This document shows, piece after piece, positions 1 through 4,820 of a stretch of 7,967 nt of DNA. The translations under genes were made by a program, and so were the position numbers. The notes below the pieces were generated by a model. That model was not told the DNA's origin and did not search any database. It saw nothing but the letters and a program-made list of their open reading frames with translations. The stretch is from JBCCRH01 sp039208045. Lineage in GTDB: Bacteria > Bacteroidota > Bacteroidia > Chitinophagales > Saprospiraceae. How positions within the stretch are numbered: the first letter of the stretch is position 1; every line of letters begins with the position of its first letter. The stretch covers positions 1 through 7,967 of the forward strand of contig JBCCRH010000301.1 of the NCBI GenBank assembly GCA_039208045.1. Direction: 5' to 3'.

Positions 1-120
1 GAACGATAATTTTGATAGCATAAAATTACTTTATCAATGACAGCATCAACAGTGTACGATTCAGTTGCAGATTTCATTGCTAAAATGAATCCTCAAAAAA
101 TGCTGGAGTTAAAGGCAGAT
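1..120 (+). repeat. Left arm of a perfect 120-bp inverted repeat
   Basis: Bases 1-120 are the exact reverse complement of 349-468, with no mismatch. The match breaks down abruptly after base 120: the next two bases differ, four match (GGTA), then similarity is lost. The arm carries 36 bp of upstream sequence and the first 28 codons of the small gene at 37-273. The repeat reaches the first base of the window, so its true outer limit on this side is not visible. The spacer between the arms is 228 bp (121-348). Confidence 0.97.
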
Positions 121-273
121 GCGGTAATGCAAGAGCGCGTAGGAATTCTCATAAATAAAGAGAAAGACGAAGGACTATCGACTGAAGAGAAAGATGAGCT
201 TGATCATTATATCGTTTTAGAGCGCCTCATTAGATTGTCGAAAGCTAAAGCGCAATTTCTGCTTGCACAATGA
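37..273 (+). CDS. Small conserved hypothetical protein, 78 aa, charged and helical
   Basis: This is a complete 78-residue ORF with an ATG start and TGA stop. The protein has no signal peptide or membrane segment. It is predicted to be almost wholly helical and is rich in Lys, Glu and Leu. Features include VYDSVADFIAKMNPQKMLEL (residues 6-25), an acidic/basic middle (about 41-55) and a C-terminal LERLIRLSKAKAQFLL stretch (61-76). I recognise the pattern as a small family common in Bacteroidota and Cyanobacteria. From memory, members often sit immediately upstream of a small HNH endonuclease gene, which would suggest a two-gene module, but no biochemical function can be assigned. The stop overlaps a following ATG (ATGA at 270-273), where such a partner would start. 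The first 28 codons are duplicated in inverted orientation at 349-432. Confidence 0.75.
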   Translation: MTASTVYDSVADFIAKMNPQKMLELKADAVMQERVGILINKEKDEGLSTEEKDELDHYIVLERLIRLSKAKAQFLLAQ

Positions 274-305
274 GTCGGTATATAGCGGGATATTTGAAAG
301 ATTAA
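270..305 (+). pseudogene. Possible 5' remnant of an HNH-endonuclease partner gene
   Basis: An ATG overlaps the stop of the upstream small gene (ATGA), the usual sign of translational coupling. It opens an 11-codon frame, MSRYIAGYLKD, that ends in TAA. HNH nucleases that follow this small-protein family commonly begin with a similar short motif (M-S-x-Y-I/V-x-x-x-L-R). That resemblance, the coupling and the position are the only support. None of the three forward frames in 306-348 continues with recognisable HNH residues, and the inverted repeat begins at 349. The call is a truncated remnant at best, and may be chance. Confidence 0.25.
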
Positions 306-333
306 TGCTCATAAAGGCTAAAACACAGTCTGG

Positions 334-432
334 TCAAAAAACTACCATATCTGCCTTTAACTCCAGCATTTTTTGAGGATTCATTTTAGCAATGAAATCT
401 GCAACTGAATCGTACACTGTTGATGCTGTCAT
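334..432 (-). pseudogene. Truncated inverted copy of the 78-aa hypothetical gene
   Basis: Read on the minus strand from the ATG at 432-430, the first 28 codons are identical to those of the gene at 37-273, because they lie in the inverted repeat. At the repeat edge (349) identity is lost. The frame then continues only as Met-Val-Val-Phe and stops at TGA (336-334), giving a 32-residue product. It lacks the whole C-terminal half, including the LERLIRLSKAKAQ helix, so it is unlikely to be functional as it stands. It keeps at least 36 bp of the upstream sequence of the intact copy, so it may still be transcribed. Confidence 0.7.
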
Positions 433-468
433 TGATAAAGTAATTTTATGCTATCAAAATTATCGTTC
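349..468 (-). repeat. Right arm of the perfect 120-bp inverted repeat
   Basis: Exact reverse complement of 1-120. Sequence beyond 468 cannot be compared because the partner arm runs off the window. The inner edge at 349 coincides with a codon boundary (after codon 28, GAT, of the duplicated gene). Identity over 120 bp means the duplication is recent, is kept identical by gene conversion, or is an assembly or amplification fold-back. Confidence 0.97.
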
Positions 469-689
469 ATATCTGTTCTCGTTATACACTCAATATAACA
501 CAATTAACTGGAAGTTTGGGTATTTAGTCAAATCAAGGCGCTTACAAATCAACCCAACAATAAAGTATTGTAAGCAGTGGGCAATGGGAAGTAAGTATGC
601 TCCAAACCGTTAACTAAGATTATTGAGGGTGGCCCTTTCGTGGGTCGGGGTCGGGATGAGGTTGATCTTTTTAGATCGGAAGGAAAAGA
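469..689. other. Intergenic stretch without a convincing gene
   Basis: Short open frames exist here (for example 392-613 plus), but the first part of that one is antisense to the duplicated gene and the rest has no coding character. A G-rich run lies at 626-660, a short palindrome GATCT-tttt-AGATC at 664-677, and a small hairpin ACAAT-aaagt-ATTGT around 556-570. No tRNA, attachment-site duplication or integrase fragment is visible. The sequence lies downstream of the ssrA terminator on the minus strand. Confidence 0.6.
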
Positions 690-724
690 CAAAGGACTCA
701 GCAGCATAGCTACTAAGTCCTTTG
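681..724 (-). terminator. Rho-independent terminator of ssrA
   Basis: On the minus strand, starting 7 nt after the last tmRNA base, CAAAGGACTTAG (724-713) pairs with CTGAGTCCTTTG (701-690). This gives a 12-bp stem with one G-U pair, an 11-nt loop, and a following T-rich tract (TCTTTTCC, 689-682). Position directly behind the tmRNA 3' end and stem strength make it the expected transcript end. Confidence 0.8.
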
Positions 725-743
725 TTTTCGTGGAGACGGCGAG

Positions 744-1007
744 CAATACGTTAAGAACTTTTGTTCTCGCTAAAGCGAGCTTTAGCCCCCCGTTTCCGAG
801 GGTATCGGACTATATCATCATCTGCCTCAGGCAGATGTTGGGCGCTGTGGGCTCACCGTAGTGTCCCTAGTCTCTGCACCTTCTCTGTACTGCCACAGAG
901 CTTGGCTCAGGATTGCCTTACTTTTTTCCGCTTAAGCAGAAAACAACTTAGGTTTCCCTGAATTCACCCAATTTTGCACCGCATGTTGCCATGCGGGCGA
1001 CCCTCTG
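744..1007 (-). ncRNA. Group I self-splicing intron in the tmRNA T loop, 264 nt, no ORF
   Basis: The core elements are readable on the minus strand in order: P (AATTCAGGGAAACC, 964-951), Q (AATCCTGAGCCAAG, 914-901), R (GTGCAGAGACTA, 879-868) and S (GATATAGTCC, 816-807). Visible helices are P1 (exon CGACT 1012-1008 with GGTCG 1002-998, U-G at the splice site), P2 (CCGCATG-GCAA-CATGCGG, 996-979), P3 (TTGGGTG 971-965 with CGCCCAA 844-838), P4 (TCAGG/CCTGA), P6a (CTCTGT/ACAGAG), P7 (GACTA/TAGTC), P8 (CATCTGCC-TGA-GGCAGATG, 837-819), P9 (CCCTCG-GAAA-CGGGGG) and P10 (GAG 1005-1003 with exon CTC 743-741). The last base is the expected omega G (744). The core resembles IC3 introns of plastid and cyanobacterial tRNA-Leu, but about 20 nt between the P7 5' strand and the P3 3' strand recall P7.1 of subgroup IA. 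There is no homing-endonuclease gene, so it cannot home unaided. Confidence 0.95.
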
Positions 1008-1237
1008 AGTCGAACTCGCGTCCAGTGAAAGCACTGAGAAGCTTTCTACATGCTTAGTTTCCAGTTAAATTTTCGAGCTACAACTTGGATTGGAAACCCT
1101 CCGGCTGTGGCCTTAGCTCCTGAATTTCGCAAGGTGGTCGGAACAGGTCACCTTCGCTAGCCTAAGGGTTGTTGATGCGCGGTACGCTGTGTATTAGGCG
1201 TCAAGCGTAGGGCGCAAAGGCATTCTAAGACCTAGTC

Positions 1238-1267
1238 TTAGGCTGCCATGGCATACTGTGTATTGCC
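1238..1267 (-). CDS. tmRNA proteolysis-tag reading frame (GNTQYAMAA)
   Basis: The resume codon GGC (1267-1265) begins nine codons, GNTQYAMAA, ended by TAA (1240-1238). A second in-frame stop, TAG, follows one codon later. The tag appended to stalled proteins would be Ala (from the charged tmRNA) plus these nine residues. Length, initial Gly and the YAMAA end agree with Bacteroidota tags of the GExxYALAA/YAMAA type, whose hydrophobic C-terminus is recognised by ClpXP-type proteases. The resume codon lies 14 nt after PK1, close to the 11-nt spacing in E. coli. An upstream in-frame GGC at 1288-1286 would give 16 residues, but it overlaps PK1 and is unlikely. The stop codon lies in a hairpin CTAAGAC-TAG-GTCTTAG (1241-1225). 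Confidence 0.85.
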   Translation of the reverse strand, partial: GNTQYAMAA

Positions 1268-1366
1268 ATATAGAGAATGTTCATAGCCATTTATTGCGGA
1301 GTGATCTATGATGCTCCGGCATGCTTACTAAACAGTAAACTATCCTGTCGATTCCAATACGTCCCC

Positions 1367-1520
1367 ATTTCGCCGCTTACTTCTTACTTTTAAGGAGTGC
1401 GGCCTGCAAAAGTACAAACTGTTTAAGTAGTAAAAAAGTTCCTTTTTGAGCAGGCAGTCAAAAAACTGGGGGGAAGTACCTATTTTGTAGCCCGATTTGA
1501 ACTAACTTATAAGCTACTCC
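1367..1520. other. Divergent intergenic region between ssrA and the oxidoreductase gene
   Basis: This holds the ssrA leader and promoter on the minus strand and must hold the promoter of the gene at 1521 on the plus strand. For the latter only an imperfect -7 candidate (TATTTTG, about 1483) is seen, with no paired -33 box. A short inverted repeat AAAAAG-ttc-CTTTTT lies at 1433-1447, between the two putative promoters. No additional gene is visible. Confidence 0.5.
1407..1414 (-). promoter_or_regulatory. Bacteroidota-type -7 promoter box for ssrA
   Basis: The minus strand reads TTTG-TACTTTTG-CA, an exact match to the Bacteroidota -7 consensus TAnnTTTG. Its inner edge lies 41 nt upstream of the mature tmRNA 5' end, which leaves room for a start site and a short leader removed by RNase P. 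A T-run (TTTTTT) about 17 bp further upstream is the only candidate for the -33 element, so the match is one-sided. Confidence 0.55.
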
Positions 1521-2726
1521 ATGAAAATAGGTATTATTCGCGAAGGCAAAACCCCTCCTGATTCGCGCGTCCCACTTACCCCTCCGCAATGTGCGGGTCT
1601 GCTCAACGAACAACAAATCGACTTGGTCGTACAGCAGTCGCCAAATCGTTGCTATACGGATGAGGAGTATGCCGCTGCGGGCGTGCCTCTGACAACTGAT
1701 GTGGAAGGTTGCGAGGTGCTATTGGGAGTGAAAGAAGTGCCTATCGAGCAGCTCCTCCCGAATAAGACCTATTTTTTCTTTTCACATACTATAAAAAAGC
1801 AGGCTTACAACCGGAACTTGCTTCAGGCAGTACTCCAAAAAAATATTCGATTGATCGATTGGGAGACCTTAACCAACCGCAATAATCAGCGCCTCATTGC
1901 TTTTGGGCGCTTTGCAGGGATGGTGGGTGCGCACAATGCCTTGGTAACTTATGGCCTGCGTACCGGAGCATTTTCGCTTAAGCGAATGAAAGATTGCTAT
2001 GATTATGCGGAAGCAAAAGCGCTGTATAAGCAGATGGAGTGGCCCGCTGTGAAGATCGTGCTAACAGGAACCGGCCGAGTAGGCAATGGAGCGGCTGATG
2101 TGCTGCGCGATATGGGTATCCGTCAGGTAAGTGTACCAGAGTTTCTGACCGAGCATTATGAGGAAGCTGTATTTACTCAGCTCCTATGTAGCGACTATGC
2201 TACCCGCCTCGATCATAAGCCCTTTAGTAAGCCCTATTTCTATAAACATCCTGAACTGCACCGCAGCATCTTTGGCCCATTTACGAAAGTGGCTGATATT
2301 ATGATTAATGGTATTTACTGGGATAATAATGCGCCTGCTTTCTTTACTGTGGAGGATATGGCACATGCTGATTTCAATATCGAGGTCATTGCGGATGTGA
2401 CTTGTGATATTGCTCCTGTATCTTCCATCCCCTCTACCCTACGCGCCTCCACTATTGCTGATCCGATTTTTGGGTTTAACCCAAATACTGGCCAAGAAGC
2501 GGTACCGCACCAAGTGGATGTGATTGACATGATGACGATTGACAACCTGCCCAATGAGCTGCCGCGCGACGCTTCTGCTGCTTTTGGGGAGCAGTTTCTG
2601 CGGAATATTTTGCCGGAACTGCTCAACTCTGATAGTGAGGTGATCACGAAAGCGACGATTACTAAGGATGGGGCTTTGACGCGGCATTTTGAGTATTTAC
2701 GGAATTATGTGGAAGGGATAGAGTAA
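1521..2726 (+). CDS. NAD(P)-dependent oxidoreductase, saccharopine dehydrogenase (LYS1)/alanine dehydrogenase-like
   Basis: A cytoplasmic 401-residue enzyme of the alanine dehydrogenase / transhydrogenase N-terminal superfamily, closest by motif to the lysine-forming saccharopine dehydrogenase and lysine-ketoglutarate reductase group. N-terminal signature: IREGKTPPDSRVPLTP (6-21). Other family motifs are KEVP (71-74), FFFSHTIKKQ (85-94) and FGRFAGMVGAHNAL (128-141). The Rossmann dinucleotide loop is GTGRVGNGA (183-191), followed by IADVTCDI (290-297) and TIADPIFGF (311-319). LYS1-type enzymes interconvert saccharopine with lysine and 2-oxoglutarate; alanine dehydrogenases deaminate alanine. 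The substrate here cannot be settled from sequence, and no lysine-pathway gene lies nearby. The ATG at 1521 directly precedes the conserved N-terminus, so the start is secure. It is convergent with purC, with 7 bp between stops. Confidence 0.85.
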   Translation: MKIGIIREGKTPPDSRVPLTPPQCAGLLNEQQIDLVVQQSPNRCYTDEEYAAAGVPLTTDVEGCEVLLGVKEVPIEQLLPNKTYFFFSHTIKKQAYNRNLLQAVLQKNIRLIDWETLTNRNNQRLIAFGRFAGMVGAHNALVTYGLRTGAFSLKRMKDCYDYAEAKALYKQMEWPAVKIVLTGTGRVGNGAADVLRDMGIRQVSVPEFLTEHYEEAVFTQLLCSDYATRLDHKPFSKPYFYKHPELHRSIFGPFTKVADIMINGIYWDNNAPAFFTVEDMAHADFNIEVIADVTCDIAPVSSIPSTLRASTIADPIFGFNPNTGQEAVPHQVDVIDMMTIDNLPNELPRDASAAFGEQFLRNILPELLNSDSEVITKATITKDGALTRHFEYLRNYVEGIE

Positions 2727-2733
2727 GACTTAG

Positions 2734-3672
2734 CTACAAGGCCTCCAAAATGTGCCGCTCCATTACCTCCAACAAATTCTCCGTAGTTCGCTTTTCAAAG
2801 CGTTTCCCAGTAATCCGCTCGTACAATTCGATATAACGAGCTGATACTTCCTCTACAAATACATCTGGCATCTCTGGCATGAGCTGCCCCTCTTTACCCT
2901 GAAAGCCATTGGCCATGAGCCACTCGCGTACAAACTCCTTGCTGAGCTGCTTTTGGCGTTCGCCTTTAGCCTGGCGTTCTTCATAGCCCTCTTGGTAGTA
3001 ATAGCGGGAGCTATCTGGGGTGTGGATTTCATCAATGAGATAAATCTTTCCGTCTTTCTTTCCGAATTCGTATTTGGTGTCTACTAGGATGAGGCCTTGT
3101 TCGGCAGCCATTTGTGTGCCGCGCTCAAACAGGGCGTAGGTGTATTGTTCTAAAATGGCGTAATCCTCTGCGCTAACGATGCCTTGCGCAATGATGTCTT
3201 CTTTTGAAATGTCTTCGTCATGTCCTTCTTCTGCTTTGGTAGCGGGGGTGATGATGGGCGTAGGGAAGCGATCACTTTCGCGTAAACCTTCTGGTAGGGG
3301 CACACCGCACAACTCACGGATGCCTGCTTTATAAGTGCGCCAAGCGTGGCCTGCCAAGTAGCTTCGAATCACCATTTCTACTCGAAACGGTTCGCAGCGA
3401 TGACCAATTGCTACATTGGGGTCAGGAATAGTTTGTAGCCAGTTGGGGACAATATCTTTAGTCGCCTCTAAAAAGTGAGCGGCTACTTGATTGAGTACCT
3501 GCCCTTTGAACGGGATGGGGCGAGGCAAGATGTGGTCAAATGCAGATATCCGGTCAGAGGCCACCATTACCAGTTGATCCTGGACGGTGTAGACATCGCG
3601 CACTTTACCCTTGTAGTAGTTAGTCTGGCCGGGCAGTCGAAAATTAGTCTGATGAATAGCATTGATGGACAT
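2734..3672 (-). CDS. purC: Phosphoribosylaminoimidazole-succinocarboxamide (SAICAR) synthase
   Basis: Cytoplasmic ligase of de novo purine synthesis: CAIR + L-aspartate + ATP gives SAICAR + ADP + Pi. Motifs in 312-residue numbering: KGKVRDVY (21-28, nucleotide loop), SDRISAFD (39-46), the SAICAR signature VEMVIRSYLAGHAW (98-111), TPATKAEEGHDE (142-153), ILVDTKYEFG (195-204) and LIDEIHTPDSSRY (212-224). It is the long form of about 300 residues, as in fungal Ade1 and many Bacteroidota, not the roughly 237-residue E. coli form. I chose the ATG at 3672, which gives MSINAIHQTNF. An in-frame start 20 codons upstream (3732) would add a hydrophobic, Cys-containing stretch overlapping the promoter box. 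No other purine gene is in the window. It is divergent from the AraC gene and convergent with the oxidoreductase. Confidence 0.96.
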   Translation of the reverse strand: MSINAIHQTNFRLPGQTNYYKGKVRDVYTVQDQLVMVASDRISAFDHILPRPIPFKGQVLNQVAAHFLEATKDIVPNWLQTIPDPNVAIGHRCEPFRVEMVIRSYLAGHAWRTYKAGIRELCGVPLPEGLRESDRFPTPIITPATKAEEGHDEDISKEDIIAQGIVSAEDYAILEQYTYALFERGTQMAAEQGLILVDTKYEFGKKDGKIYLIDEIHTPDSSRYYYQEGYEERQAKGERQKQLSKEFVREWLMANGFQGKEGQLMPEMPDVFVEEVSARYIELYERITGKRFEKRTTENLLEVMERHILEAL

Positions 3673-3720
3673 AAGCTTGCATTTGATGTGGCCCAAAAAT
3701 AAGGGGCAAGTTGCAAGAAA

Positions 3721-3728
3721 CAAAATTA
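3721..3728 (-). promoter_or_regulatory. Candidate -7 promoter box for purC
   Basis: The minus strand reads TAATTTTG, an exact TAnnTTTG match, 48 nt upstream of the purC ATG at 3672. That gives a leader of roughly 40 nt. No clear TTG-type -33 element lies at the usual distance: a G-rich stretch (complement of 3737-3750) occupies part of the spacer. Its position supports the downstream purC start over the one at 3732, which lies upstream of this box. Confidence 0.4.
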
Positions 3729-3764
3729 GCAATTTTCACCCCCCTCCCCTATTTAGGTAAATAC

Positions 3765-3772
3765 TAGTTTTC
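3765..3772 (+). promoter_or_regulatory. Weak candidate -7 box for the AraC-family gene
   Basis: TAGTTTTC matches TAnnTTTG except for the last base and lies 21 nt upstream of the ATG at 3794. A C-rich run (3738-3749) precedes it. The 121-bp divergent region has to serve both purC and this gene, which is the main reason to suspect a promoter here. Confidence 0.25.
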
Positions 3773-3793
3773 GGGTTTTAAAAGCTATGAAAC

Positions 3794-4684
3794 ATGACCC
3801 AAAAAGTATACGACCAACTCCCTGGCATTAAAGCTCATATCGATCCTGACAACGCCCTTAATCGCATTATCTATTCCAGCGTTAAGTCCTTTGAATATGA
3901 GAATTGGTCTGATAGTGTAACGATTAAATATGTGCTGCAAGGGAAGGAAATTTACCATTTGGATGGCAAGGAGTACCCTGTCAATCAAGGCCAGCTGTTG
4001 CTATTTGATGGGGCACGGCGGGTTGGGGTAAGTATTCAGGAGAAGGAAGTCGTGGAAGGTATTTGCATTTTCCTCGACGTAGAAATGTTGGCGAAGTACG
4101 AGCATTATCAGAAGCATAAGGTAGATCAGTTAATAGATCAACCTGCTCCTCTTACGTCTCGCTGGCAGCTTGCTGCGGAGAGCTATCCCGCAGCATTTTG
4201 TAATATGTCGACGCTTCTAGAACGCATTTTTGAGCATCGAAAGAACTTAACTCTAGAGGCCATAGACCAATATTGTTGGCAATTTGCAGCACTGATCTGG
4301 GAGCATAGTCAACAGGCGGAGCGACAGCAGCAGCAGATTGTGGCAACCCGAAAGGCAACACGCGAAGAACTGTACAAACGTTTGCTAATTGCTATTAGCT
4401 ATATTCACGATCACCTAGCTCAAAAGCTTCGCATTGCTGCTATTGCACAGGCGGCCTGCCTTTCAGAATTTCATCTGATGCGCAGCTTTAAGCAGTGCTT
4501 CGGTTGGTCGATGCAGCAGTATATACAGCATTGTCGCTTGGAAAAAGCACAGCGTATGATGGCGAGTAAGCGGTACTCCCTGAGTCAAATCGCTTTGGCT
4601 TGCGGGTTTGCGGACTTACAGTATTTTAGTCGCGTATTTAAGAAGGTGCATGGGGTGGCACCGTCGCGGTGGGAGAAGCGTTAA
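3794..4684 (+). CDS. AraC-family transcriptional regulator
   Basis: A 296-residue cytoplasmic DNA-binding protein. The N-terminal half (about 25-100) has the beta-rich cupin-like pattern of AraC sensor domains, for example IKYVLQGKEIYHLDGKEYPV (44-63) and QGQLLLFDG (65-73). The linker is Gln-rich (172-182). The C-terminal domain (about 190-296) carries two helix-turn-helix units, near 213-233 (LRIAAIAQAACLSEFHLMRSF) and 263-283, with the classic AraC signature LSQIALACGFADLQYFSRVF (263-282) and the closing HGVAPSRW (286-293). The ligand is unknown. It diverges from purC and converges on aceA, so autoregulation or control of a neighbour is possible but not shown by the sequence. The ATG at 3794 gives a full-length family member. 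An overlapping ATG at 3787 is out of frame and ends after 14 codons. Confidence 0.92.
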   Translation: MTQKVYDQLPGIKAHIDPDNALNRIIYSSVKSFEYENWSDSVTIKYVLQGKEIYHLDGKEYPVNQGQLLLFDGARRVGVSIQEKEVVEGICIFLDVEMLAKYEHYQKHKVDQLIDQPAPLTSRWQLAAESYPAAFCNMSTLLERIFEHRKNLTLEAIDQYCWQFAALIWEHSQQAERQQQQIVATRKATREELYKRLLIAISYIHDHLAQKLRIAAIAQAACLSEFHLMRSFKQCFGWSMQQYIQHCRLEKAQRMMASKRYSLSQIALACGFADLQYFSRVFKKVHGVAPSRWEKR

Positions 4685-4689
4685 GGGGA

Positions 4690-4764
4690 AGGCAAAAAGG
4701 AAACCTCGGAACCCTTAAGACTCCGGAGCACTTTAGGGCTCCGAGATCTTAAGACCTCCGAGGT
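4690..4764 (-). terminator. Long nested hairpin with T tract, likely aceBA terminator
   Basis: Three stems nest symmetrically: ACCTCGGA/TCCGAGGT (4703-4710 with 4757-4764), CTTAAGA/TCTTAAG (4714-4720 with 4747-4753) and CGGAGC/GCTCCG (4724-4729 with 4738-4743). They are separated by two 3x3 internal loops and closed by an 8-nt loop. On the minus strand the hairpin is followed by TTTCCTTTTT (4702-4693), so the poly-U side serves transcripts from aceBA. The plus-strand side is not T-rich, but the hairpin lies 18 nt after the AraC stop and could also block or stabilise that transcript. It lies 163 nt past the aceA stop. Confidence 0.6.
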
Positions 4765-4820
4765 CAATTCTAAAACCACAATAAGTAACCAACTCAAAAT
4801 CATTTTTTTACAAAGAAGTC

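Larger units (their letters stand above)
731..1366 (-). ncRNA. ssrA: tmRNA (transfer-messenger RNA), interrupted by a group I intron
   Basis: tmRNA rescues stalled ribosomes by trans-translation, acting first as an alanyl-tRNA mimic and then as a short mRNA for a degradation tag. The 5' end is GGGGACG (1366-1360), which pairs with CGTCTCC (738-732) as a 7-bp acceptor stem with one G-U, and A731 is the discriminator. The tRNA-like D region (TTGGAATCGACAGGA, from 1356) and the conserved 3' block (ACTAAGCATGTAGAAAGC, then GGACGCGAGTTCGACT ending at 1008) are clear. Pseudoknot PK1 is visible: CGGAG/CTCCG (1318-1314 with 1301-1297) and TCATAG/CTATGA (1311-1306 with 1286-1281). The T stem GCGAG (1019-1015) meets its partner CTCGC (743-739) only after removal of 744-1007. 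The spliced RNA is 372 nt (359-nt and 13-nt exons), a normal tmRNA length. CCA is not encoded: the genome reads CGA after A731. Confidence 0.96.

Noticed and set aside
2..40. Open frame entering from the left edge (NDNFDSIKLLYQ, TGA overlapping the ATG at 37)
   Set aside because: In the inverted copy the same frame has only one Met codon (470-468) and an upstream in-frame stop within about 13 codons, so it is at most a 13-codon ORF there. The ATGA overlap may be chance.
392..613. 73-aa plus-strand ORF
   Set aside because: Its first part is antisense to the duplicated small gene, and the remainder has no recognisable protein character.
549..746. 65-aa minus-strand ORF
   Set aside because: It runs from the tmRNA 3' end through the ssrA terminator, so it is not coding.
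640..961. Two plus-strand ORFs of 73 and 66 aa, possibly an intron-encoded protein
   Set aside because: Both are antisense to the tmRNA and intron. They have low-complexity composition and no LAGLIDADG, GIY-YIG or HNH motif, so they are not a homing endonuclease.
961..1366. Initial impression of a complete tRNA or RNase P RNA on the minus strand
   Set aside because: The GGACGCGAGTTCGACT T-arm half and ACTAAGCATGTAG block are tmRNA signatures. No RNase P core or separate tRNA cloverleaf is present.
3673..3732. Upstream purC start giving 332 aa with a hydrophobic N-terminus resembling a signal peptide
   Set aside because: PurC is cytoplasmic, the conserved N-terminus begins after the ATG at 3672, and a TAnnTTTG box at 3721-3728 lies inside the extension.
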